Below, in pieces: positions 22,690 through 29,951 of a stretch of 33,646 bases of DNA. The DNA lies in assembly GCA_013911835.1 (NCBI GenBank), contig JACESM010000009.1:1-33646 (forward strand), in the 5' to 3' direction. The notes beneath the pieces were generated by a model, which saw only the letters and a program-made list of their open reading frames with translations, was not told the DNA's origin and did not search any database. Both the position numbers and the translations under genes were made by a program. Within the stretch, counting starts at the first letter, position 1. Each line of letters starts with the position of its first letter. This stretch comes from Porphyrobacter sp. (GTDB lineage: Bacteria; Pseudomonadota; Alphaproteobacteria; Sphingomonadales; Sphingomonadaceae).

Positions 22690-24390
22690 CTAGGTTTCCT
22701 GCGGGATTGAGGGCCATTTTCCGCGAAAACCGGCACTGCAAAATCTCGAACACAACACGCACAAATTGGGAACAAATTCAGGCACACCGTAGCCGATCCG
22801 GCCGTCCTCGGAGGCTGGGCCGTCGAGGAAAGCACGAACATGTGGTTTCTTAGCGACATAGAGAACCGCGTCGAGGCTTTCGCCTTTCACTTTGTGTACC
22901 GTCGATGTTCGGAAGGATTGTTCTGGGTCGGTGGCCAAGTCGAGAAATTCCATAAGCGGCCGCGCGGCAAGCATTTTCTTGGACAGCCGCTGGCCAAGAT
23001 TGTCGGCCACCTTCAGACCGAACTCACTGGCAAGCCGGCCTACCAGTGCTTCGGCTCGGGCCCGCAACAGCGGATGCCAGGCGGAGTCGGCAATGAGTGT
23101 CGAAGCGGGCAGGCCTTTTGCGGGATCGCGCACGAACGACCAGATCAGCCTGCGGAGCCGGCCCATCTCTTCGTCCACGCACCGATCGAGCTGCGACAGT
23201 AGCGCCCCGTCGCGCCCTGCCAGTAAGCCGGCAAGACCTAGGCATGCCTGCTTGAAAGCCAAGTGAAAGTCTCTCCTCTGATCTCGGCTTAGCGCGGCAT
23301 CGGCGAAGCAACGGACAACGCCGACGCCTTGGCCATCCGTTTCGCCGCTCCATTCCGCGGTCCAATCAGAGGATCGGCACAAAACCACGCCCTTTGACGG
23401 TTCAATGTCGGCGGCACCGAGCAGGCTGCGAAACGAGCCCAGCGCCTTGTCACGCTCGGTCGCTCTGAACGGCATATAATAACAGGCCGGACGCGCGTCC
23501 TTGGCGAGCCGGTTGGCGCTATCGGTTTGGCCAGTCAACTTGTTTGCGAGCGCGACGATGGCCGGTAGCGAGCGGTAGTTGACCGTCAGCCGGTGCGGAG
23601 AAATGCTGGAGCGTGCCGAGTAGTTCTTGAGGAAAGTGCCGTTGGCGCGTGCGAACTCATAGATGCCCTGGTTAATGTCGCCGATCAGCGAAACCTGCGT
23701 TCCAGCATCGATCAGCAATTCGAGGATCGCCTGGTGCTCCGGGCCGATGTCCTGCGCCTCATCGACCAGGATATGCGGATAGCGCCTTGCCATCGCGCGC
23801 AGCACGAACGACTTTTCGTGTAGCACGCGCAGGGCCCAGTAACGGCCGGCCGAGTGGCTGTACGCGCCGACAGACCCGAGCTTGGCAAGCGCCGGCTCGG
23901 CCCATTTCGCGGGAAGGTCGGTATGGGCGCGGCCTATTGCATAGCGGAACCCCGTGCCGTCGCTCATGACCTCGATATTGGCGGTGGGCTGCAATATCTT
24001 GCCATCATAGACGGTGAAGCTGTTCAGAAAGCCCTCGCGCCCTTCGACCAGAAAGGGTGCTCGCTGGCATTGCATCACCCTATGGCCGTGCGGTCGCAAA
24101 ATGTTAGCAGTGATGAAGCCATCCATTGTGTCGATCTCGACGCGCGACGAGCGGCCGATCGCTGGCAAGTTTCGCAGGAGCCTAGCATATTCATTTTTGA
24201 ATGCATCGACCGCCACATTTGAGAAGGAAAAAAGCCCGATTAGGCCCGGCCCGTCATACCGCTGGCGCATCGAAAGGAGTCGATGCACTGCGGTACGCGT
24301 CTTGCCGCTGCCCGCGCACGCAGTCACAGCCAGCGGCGTGAGCGGCAGTGCGACGATATCGGCCTGTTCCTTCGACAGCTCCGCGGTCAT
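22690..24390 (-). CDS. gajB: GajB-like UvrD/PcrA-type helicase, C-terminus probably altered
   Basis: A 566-residue superfamily-1 helicase, the second gene of a Gabija pair. Motif I is TACAGSGKT (23-31), motif Ia is FSFSNVAVDAFKNEY, motif II is YPHILVDEAQDIGPEHQ, motif III is QVSLIGDINQGIYEF, motif IV is LTVNYRS, and motif V is TVHKVKGESLDAVLYV. Motif VI should follow as GRIxYVAxTRA; here GRIGY is followed by GVPEFVPNLCVLCSRF and then a stop. The TR motif that completes the ATP site is missing, so the last about 40 residues look like foreign DNA joined at about 22785. ATG 24390 overlaps the gajA stop (ATGA). Without motif VI the helicase may be inactive. Confidence 0.8.
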   Translation of the reverse strand: MTAELSKEQADIVALPLTPLAVTACAGSGKTRTAVHRLLSMRQRYDGPGLIGLFSFSNVAVDAFKNEYARLLRNLPAIGRSSRVEIDTMDGFITANILRPHGHRVMQCQRAPFLVEGREGFLNSFTVYDGKILQPTANIEVMSDGTGFRYAIGRAHTDLPAKWAEPALAKLGSVGAYSHSAGRYWALRVLHEKSFVLRAMARRYPHILVDEAQDIGPEHQAILELLIDAGTQVSLIGDINQGIYEFARANGTFLKNYSARSSISPHRLTVNYRSLPAIVALANKLTGQTDSANRLAKDARPACYYMPFRATERDKALGSFRSLLGAADIEPSKGVVLCRSSDWTAEWSGETDGQGVGVVRCFADAALSRDQRRDFHLAFKQACLGLAGLLAGRDGALLSQLDRCVDEEMGRLRRLIWSFVRDPAKGLPASTLIADSAWHPLLRARAEALVGRLASEFGLKVADNLGQRLSKKMLAARPLMEFLDLATDPEQSFRTSTVHKVKGESLDAVLYVAKKPHVRAFLDGPASEDGRIGYGVPEFVPNLCVLCSRFCSAGFRGKWPSIPQET

Positions 24391-26117
24391 TTGCAGACGT
24401 GCTTGATCGCGTTGAGAATATAAGGGGGCGCTTCAATCTCGGCCTTGTTGTCCTGAATCTGCGATGCGAGCGCTTGGGCGAACCGGCCCTTGGAGACATT
24501 GACGCTTTCGCGTTCGAACATGCCCCGGAACAGCTTCTCAGCCTTGGCCTGATCCCCTGCAACGGCGATGACATCAGCTTCGAGTTCGTCACCGATATTG
24601 GGATGAATGTCCTTAAGCGCGGCTAGCATGGTCGCACGATTCTTCTGAAGCAGCGCCAAGTCATATTCGAAAGTCTTCTGGCCGAAGAACACTTTCACCA
24701 AGCCGTCTTCGCGCTTGATCATCGACTTGGCGGTGTTAGACGGCTCGACTATATCGCCGACAGCGGGATAAAGGCCGACGGTCTTGCCATTGATTTTGGT
24801 GGTCGGATCGGCGTCAGTAATGACCGCGACCGGCACATTGATCGCCGTCTCGCCGAATAGCGGCATAAAGCAGTCGAAGTTCAGACCCTCTACGCTGATC
24901 AGGCTGACGCCGTGGTCGCGCAGATCATAGCCGTGCTTTTTGGCGAGCGCGCTGACCAACAGCAATTCGGCAGCACCTTCGACGAACAGCGCGCGCCGTG
25001 CGAAGAATAGCTCGGCGCGGGTGACGTCGAGATAGCGCGCTAGCTTCTCCCGTTTACCTTTGCCAAATTCGACAGAGCGAGGATGGAATGCCAACGCTTC
25101 ATGCCCCGCATCGAGCAGGCATACGATCGAATCCAGGTCGGCGATACTTGCGAAATTCGGGGAATGGCTTGTGACGAACACCTGCACCGGCTTCTCGCCA
25201 GGCTCTCCTTCATCGATACTCGACAGATAGCGCAGAAGCACTGCCTGGAGCTGCGGATGAAGATGGGCCTCGGGTTCCTCGACGATCAGGCTGCGATAGG
25301 CCGCATCGGCATTCTTTGCGAGCTCGCTCAGAACCACCGCCATGAAAATCAGATTGTTATAGCCTAGGCCATTGCGCTCGATATCAAACGTGTCGACGAT
25401 AATCGACAGCCGCGACGCCAGCTTGCCGAAGTCTGTGCCCGCCAGGCCTACGTCGAGCGCCTGCGCCAAGTTGGGGCCGAGCATGCTGCTGTGTCGGCCC
25501 GAAATCGCGTCATGGGTATCCTTGATGGGCTTATGCTTCTTGAGTTCCTTGTCGAGTTCGCGCAGGGCATCGGCAATCGCGTCTTTGCCCTCGTTGTCGG
25601 AAAGCAGGTGTAGCAGCCGCGACAGTTGGCTGTTCCTGCTTGGACGGAGACCTTGTTCCGCATCACGTAGTGGCTGAAGATAGACACTGCGCAGATTCTC
25701 CAGCATCGACGACGTCATTGAGACTTCGTCGAAATCGCCACACCAGCGCCGCGGCTTGAGCCTATTCGACTTATCCGGATCGCCATAAGTCACGCCCATG
25801 ACCGCCTCGGTTTTGCCGCCACTGGCTTCGCGAAGGGCATGTAGAAACTCAGCTTCGTCGTCGTGACTGAGGCCCTGAAAGACATATTCGAACCGGATCT
25901 CGCCGATCGCTTTGCCGCTGGTTGGTATATGGATGTCGTCGCAGGTGAAGCGCGGGTAGGGATCGTCGGCGCCCGCCAGCAACGCGCGCAGCGCTTCTAC
26001 CACCGCAGTCTTGCCGATATTGTTGGGGCCGACGATGACGTTTAAGCCGGGACGGAACTTTAACGTGGCATCCGCGATGCGCCGGAAATTCCTGATCCTG
26101 AGGTGCGCCAGATGCAC
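24387..26117 (-). CDS. gajA: GajA-like OLD-family ATPase/TOPRIM endonuclease (Gabija)
   Basis: A 576-residue OLD-family nuclease, almost exactly the size of characterised GajA (578). The ATPase has the N-terminal strand HLAHLRIRNFRRI, Walker A GPNNIGKT (30-37), a signature-like NGLGYNNLIFM (249-259), Walker B SLIVEEPEAHLHPQ (276-289) and the H-loop TSHSP (316-320). The TOPRIM domain has LFVEGAAELLL with Glu380 and VAVITDADPTT with Asp435 and Asp437. GajA nicks DNA in a nucleotide-sensed manner and works with GajB in anti-phage defence. GTG 26117 follows a GGGGG-rich ribosome site. All key residues are present. Confidence 0.87.
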   Translation of the reverse strand: MHLAHLRIRNFRRIADATLKFRPGLNVIVGPNNIGKTAVVEALRALLAGADDPYPRFTCDDIHIPTSGKAIGEIRFEYVFQGLSHDDEAEFLHALREASGGKTEAVMGVTYGDPDKSNRLKPRRWCGDFDEVSMTSSMLENLRSVYLQPLRDAEQGLRPSRNSQLSRLLHLLSDNEGKDAIADALRELDKELKKHKPIKDTHDAISGRHSSMLGPNLAQALDVGLAGTDFGKLASRLSIIVDTFDIERNGLGYNNLIFMAVVLSELAKNADAAYRSLIVEEPEAHLHPQLQAVLLRYLSSIDEGEPGEKPVQVFVTSHSPNFASIADLDSIVCLLDAGHEALAFHPRSVEFGKGKREKLARYLDVTRAELFFARRALFVEGAAELLLVSALAKKHGYDLRDHGVSLISVEGLNFDCFMPLFGETAINVPVAVITDADPTTKINGKTVGLYPAVGDIVEPSNTAKSMIKREDGLVKVFFGQKTFEYDLALLQKNRATMLAALKDIHPNIGDELEADVIAVAGDQAKAEKLFRGMFERESVNVSKGRFAQALASQIQDNKAEIEAPPYILNAIKHVCK

Positions 26118-26248
26118 GTCAATCCCCCTGTTAACTGTTTGTCTGTGCTTACATTACCTTCGACGCTAGAAAAAGCGGATCGTCCGGCTCTCGTCCCAAC
26201 AGGGCATACTCTCTGGGCAAGAAAGCCGCTGTGACCCGCCCAGCTCTT

Positions 26249-27413
26249 ATACCAATGCGCGCTGACGTTGACTCGCGCGGGATTCCCAATCCGGTGAAAC
26301 TGTGATTCGACATTATGGGCATGAGGAGGGCCTGCGATGTCGACTGCGATTGGTGTTCGGGGTGATTACAGCGCGATGGATTTGCGGGCGCGTGCGCGCC
26401 GTTGCGGCGATCCGGACCAGGTCCGGCGCTTGCTGGCGATGGCGCACATATTGGACGGTGCCAGCCGGAGTGATGCGGCCAAGTTGGCTGGTGTGACGCT
26501 GCAGATCGTTCGGGACTGGGTGTTGCGGTTCAATGCGGATGGCCCGGATGGGCTGGCAACCCGCAAGGCGCCGGGGCGAACCCCGATCCTGAATGACGAG
26601 CAGCGGGCTCGGTTGGCCGAGATCGTGGAGAGTGGGCCGATCCCAGCGGCGCACGGCGTGGTGCGCTGGCGGCTTGTCGATCTGGCGCAGTGGCTCCACG
26701 ACGAGTTCAAACTCTCTGTGACCCGGCACACACTCAGCCGAGAGCTGCGCGCCATGGGCTATCGCAAGCTGTCAGCGCGGCCGCGTCATCGGGGCCAGCG
26801 CTCCGAAGACATCACCGCGTTTAAAAAAAAATCCCGCCCGTCTGGCGCAAATCTGCGAGAGGCTCCCAAGGGGCACGCCCATAGAGCTGTGGTGGCAAGA
26901 CGAGGCGCGCATTGGTCAACAGACCAAGTTGACCCGGCGGTGGGCCAAGAGGGGTACGCGCCCATCAGTACCCAAGGACCAGCGCCGTGCCTCTGCATGG
27001 ATCTTTGGCGCCATCTGCCCGGCAGAAGGCAAGGCTGCGGGACTGATCATGCCCCATTGCAATAGCGAGACCATGAGCCTGCACCTCGAGGAAATCTCCA
27101 ACCACGTCGCGCCCGGCGCCCACGCTGTCGTCATCCTCGATCAAGCAGGCTGGCATGGGTCGGCCGCCCTGGTCGTGCCGCACAACATCACGCTCATGCC
27201 GCTGCCGCCACGCTGCCCCGAGCTCAACCCGGTCGAAAACCTGTGGCAGTTCATGCGCGACAACTGGCTCTCAAACAGGATCTTCCAATCCTACGAGGAT
27301 ATCGTCGACCACTGCTGCTACGCTTGGAACAAACTCGTCGATCAACCCTGGCGCATCATGTCCATCGGACTGCGCCAATGGGCACATGGGTACTGATCAA
27401 TGCACGTTGGTAT
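26249..27413 (+). mobile_element. IS630-family insertion sequence
   Basis: The transposase is framed by imperfect terminal inverted repeats: ATACCAATGCGCGCTGA at 26249-26265 and the complement of the right end, ATACCAACGTGCATTGA, ending at 27413 (13 of 17 identical). Both ends carry TA at the edge, consistent with IS630 insertion at TA; the exact border is uncertain by one or two bases. The element sits between the divergent Gabija and retron loci and ends only about 40 bases before the retron -35 box. Confidence 0.78.
26337..27396 (+). CDS. IS630-family transposase, split by an A9 frameshift
   Basis: The first frame from ATG 26337 encodes the DNA-binding half: RARRCGDPDQVRRLLAMAHI, DAAKLAGVTLQIVRDWVLRF, the linker KAPGRTPILNDEQRARL and RELRAMGYRKLSARPRH. 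At the A9 run 26823-26831 the protein continues one base further on (NPARLAQICERL...), giving the DDE half: WWQDEARIGQ (first D), AVVILDQAGWHGS (second D) and PRCPELNPVENLWQF (E), ending WAHGY at 27396. All catalytic residues are present. Joining the halves needs a +1 (or -2) shift, which slippage on A9 could supply; alternatively it is a simple inactivating mutation. Confidence 0.82.
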
Positions 27414-27451
27414 TACTCTTCGGCTTTGACAATCTCCGCAGAGCTGAGCCG

Positions 27452-27479
27452 TTGACGATCCGCGCCGATGTGCTAAATT
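27452..27479 (+). promoter_or_regulatory. Retron promoter
   Basis: TTGACG (27452-27457) and TAAATT (27474-27479) with a 16-base spacer make a strong sigma-70-type match in an otherwise GC-rich region. The expected transcription start, 7-8 bases after the -10 box, falls at about 27487, exactly where the msr-msd inverted repeat begins. Confidence 0.7.
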
Positions 27480-27486
27480 TCTCATG

Positions 27487-27625
27487 GGCTTACAGGCAGA
27501 ATTGTTGTCCGGTTTCGAGACATATGTACCAATGCCAGGAGGGCACTTGTGCTTCCCTGACACTTATTGCGGGTTATCCGTTTCGTTCAGATTGCCCATT
27601 GATCGCGTAGGAGTGCCTGTAAGCC
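27487..27625 (+). ncRNA. Retron msr-msd RNA, Ec67 type
   Basis: The RNA is bounded by a perfect 12-bp inverted repeat: a1 GGCTTACAGGCA at 27487-27498 and a2 TGCCTGTAAGCC at 27614-27625. This is the a1/a2 stem that all retron RNAs need. The guanosine directly after a1 (27499, in GGCAG) is the candidate branch point. GGCAGAATTGTTG at the 5' side and AGGAGTGCCTG at the 3' side resemble the Ec67 RNA as I remember it. An internal hairpin lies at about 27536-27559 (CAGGAGGGCAC ... GTGCTTCCCTG). Transcription starts at the a1 edge, and the reverse transcriptase begins 7 bases after a2. By analogy the reverse-transcribed part would be roughly 27534-27612, about 79 nt. Confidence 0.85.
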
Positions 27626-27632
27626 TTTTGAA

Positions 27633-29378
27633 TTGCGAGTGAATGTGTCTAATCTTCAGAAACTAAAGGCTGCCACTGACAGAAAAGAACTTGCGGTAAT
27701 CTTGGGATACCAGCCTAAGGCACTGACTGCGATTGTTTACCAGACCCCGCTAGCCTCAAAATATACGACCTTCGACATCGACAAGAAGTCAGGCGGGAAG
27801 CGGACGATCAAAGCTCCAATCCCCAAGCTCAAGAAGTTGCAGTCGCACCTCTCGCACGTGCTTTATCAATGCCTCGGGGAAATCGAGCGTGAGCGCGGCA
27901 CAAAGCCGATTTCCTTCGGGTTTAGGAAAGATCGCTCGATCGCTGAGAACGCCTCACGCCACAAAAGAAGGCGCTGGGTTCTCAATCTCGATCTGGAAGA
28001 CTTCTTCCCGTCCTTCAATTTCGGCCGGGTGCGCGGATTCTTCATGAAGGATAAAGCGTTTGCCCTCCACCCCGAGGTGGCGACCACGATCGCGCAGATT
28101 GCATGTGACGGAACTGCACTCCCCCAAGGCAGCCCTTGCTCGCCTGTGATCTCTGAGCTCATCGCTCAAATTCTGGACATGCGCCTCGTTCGGTTAGCCA
28201 AGAAGTATGGCGTGACCTACACGCGCTACGCCGATGACATCACGTTTTCGACCAGCCAGAAAGACTTTCCGGCCGGCTTGACTACCGTGGATCCTAGCGA
28301 CCCTGCGATCTGGCATCTTAGCGAAGAGCTTGTGGGCAAGATCGTCACCTCCGGGTTCACGATCAACGCAGCTAAAACCCGAATGCATTTTCGCGGTAGC
28401 AGGCAGATGGTCACGGGCTTGGTGGTCAATGAGAAGGTCAACATCCGCAGTGACTATTACAGACGTGCCCGCGCCATGTGCGACATGCTTTTCCGGACAG
28501 GGCAGTACTACAAGGTCGTCATCCAACCCGATGACGACGACGATGACCCGACGCCCGACCTGACCAGCAACCTAAACCCACTTCAGGGCGTCCTCGGCCA
28601 TATCTACTCGGTAACACAGACCGAGGAGCGACGAGAAATTTCGGAGCAGCGGCAAAGGCCGCGTGCAATCCGGAAGCTCTTCCGCCGCTTCTTGTTCTAC
28701 AAGTACTGCATGGCCTTGAAAGAGCCGCTTATCATCACCGAGGGCAAGACCGATCCCGTCTATTTGCGCGAAGCCGTCGAGAGCCGGAGCAAATTTCATC
28801 CTGCGCTTGGAGCGCCGGGAAAGGATGGATTCAAACATGCCGTGAAGTACTTCAACTACGGCGGCTTGGCTCAAGAAGTGATGGATTTGGGTGGTGGCAC
28901 AGGCGACCTGAAGTCGATACCGCTGGATTATCTGCGCAATCTCAAGCCTTCAAAGGGTTCCCATAAGCCATTTGCGCACAAGCCAATGAAGCACCCGGTC
29001 ATCATCGTCCTCGACAATGACGAGGGGCTGGCGGCGGTCGCGAGCACCGTGAAGAAGAATTTCGGGGTGGCAATCGATATAAAATCCACATCCGATTTCT
29101 ACTCTGTCACAGAAAATCTCTACATCGTCAAAACCCCTGAAAACGGAATGAAAAATACGTGCATTGAAGACATGTTCCCAAAGAAATGGCGTGATCACAA
29201 GATCAACGGGAAAAAGCTCAATACAGCGAGCAAGATCGATCCGACTAAGGATTTGAGCAAGGAGGCATTTGCAAGATCAGTGGTCAAGGCCAACGCGGAC
29301 AAGATCGACTTCTCAGGTTTCGATCCCCTGTTGGAACGTATTGAGAAAGCCATTCAGCACCACGCGGCCAAGCCATGA
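27633..29378 (+). CDS. Retron reverse transcriptase fused to TOPRIM domain (Ec67-like)
   Basis: 581 residues from TTG 27633 (GTG 27639 or 27645 are equally likely starts); the Ec67 enzyme has 586 as I recall. Reverse-transcriptase motifs: SFGFRKDRSIAENASRH with the retron NAxxH motif (106-110), LNLDLEDFFPSF with catalytic Asp120, LPQGSPCSPVIS, the YADD box (199-202), and the retron-specific VTG (260-262) in QMVTGLVVNEKVNI. An acidic run of six Asp (300-305) follows. The C-terminal TOPRIM domain has LIITEGKTDPVYL with Glu370 and PVIIVLDNDEG with Asp461 and Asp463. The enzyme makes msDNA from the adjacent RNA; in Ec67-type defence the fused TOPRIM is the presumed effector nuclease. Confidence 0.92.
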   Translation: MRVNVSNLQKLKAATDRKELAVILGYQPKALTAIVYQTPLASKYTTFDIDKKSGGKRTIKAPIPKLKKLQSHLSHVLYQCLGEIERERGTKPISFGFRKDRSIAENASRHKRRRWVLNLDLEDFFPSFNFGRVRGFFMKDKAFALHPEVATTIAQIACDGTALPQGSPCSPVISELIAQILDMRLVRLAKKYGVTYTRYADDITFSTSQKDFPAGLTTVDPSDPAIWHLSEELVGKIVTSGFTINAAKTRMHFRGSRQMVTGLVVNEKVNIRSDYYRRARAMCDMLFRTGQYYKVVIQPDDDDDDPTPDLTSNLNPLQGVLGHIYSVTQTEERREISEQRQRPRAIRKLFRRFLFYKYCMALKEPLIITEGKTDPVYLREAVESRSKFHPALGAPGKDGFKHAVKYFNYGGLAQEVMDLGGGTGDLKSIPLDYLRNLKPSKGSHKPFAHKPMKHPVIIVLDNDEGLAAVASTVKKNFGVAIDIKSTSDFYSVTENLYIVKTPENGMKNTCIEDMFPKKWRDHKINGKKLNTASKIDPTKDLSKEAFARSVVKANADKIDFSGFDPLLERIEKAIQHHAAKP

Positions 29379-29381
29379 AGA

Positions 29382-29926
29382 TGCCGTTACTGCGGTGATA
29401 TCGGCTCGGGTTCGCTCGACATTCAGATCGCTGTCAAATTCAGCAAGGGCGGCAATAATAACTAACGTGAGGCGCCCGCTGGCTATGGTGGTGCCTAAAA
29501 TTGCTCATTCGCCTTCTCCGCCGAAGCGATGGCCTTGCTCAACGAATTACATTCTTCGAGCGCCGCCATTGTAACCGACAGGTTCGATCAATTATCCGAA
29601 TTATAGAGCGAATAAGATGTGATCGCTGCCTTAAAGGCGCCGTTGCTGGGGGCGCAAATCGCCGACTAAAACCGTTGGAAGACATTCCGGTCGATAAATC
29701 TGAGCACGCTGGCGACCATGCCTGAAAGAGCAGCTCTAATCGGCAAAATCCTTGCTCGCACGGGCGTCGCGATCGATGCGCTAGACGCGGCCGAGTCGTA
29801 GGGATCATCATCCATCTGCGCCACGATTTCTGCCTTTTCGCCACACTACGATGGTTGCGAACTGTTGTTGCGCAAGCCCAATCTAATGTCTCTTTGATCT
29901 GCCTCACGAGCGCAGCCGATGATCGG
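29382..29926. other. Gene-poor stretch between the retron and trbB
   Basis: No confident gene. Two short protein-like frames exist: MALLNELHSSSAAIVTDRFD (from about 29529) and ATG 29718 to TAG 29801, MPERAALIGKILARTGVAID. They lie in different frames, have no good ribosome-binding sites and match no family I know, so they may be remnants of a decayed gene. No repeat matching the tandem repeat at the left cargo edge is visible. The stretch must contain, or read through from upstream, the promoter for the trb genes; I could not find a convincing one. Confidence 0.4.
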
Positions 29927-29948
29927 TTGCCTCGCCGAAACGAGGCAA
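29927..29948 (+). promoter_or_regulatory. Hairpin that pairs with the trbB ribosome-binding site
   Basis: TTGCCTCG (29927-29934) and CGAGGCAA (29941-29948) form a perfect 8-bp stem around CCGAAA. The right arm contains GAGG (29942-29945), the Shine-Dalgarno sequence of trbB, whose ATG is at 29952. In RNA the stem would hide the ribosome-binding site, so it could hold down trb translation until unfolded or bound. The pairing is seen; the regulation is inferred. Confidence 0.6.
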
Positions 29949-29951
29949 TTC

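Noticed and set aside
641..24386. Avoidance of CCGCGG sites by the element
   Set aside because: At least four CCGCGG sites are present (641, 5813, 11103, 24381), so no avoidance can be claimed.
27633..29378. Group II intron or DRT/Abi-type reverse transcriptase
   Set aside because: There is no maturase or HNH part. Retron-specific NAxxH and VTG motifs, a C-terminal TOPRIM domain and an upstream a1/a2 RNA point to a retron.
29718..29801. Small gene encoding a 27-residue peptide before trbB
   Set aside because: It has no ribosome-binding site or family match; kept only as a possible remnant in the intergenic entry.
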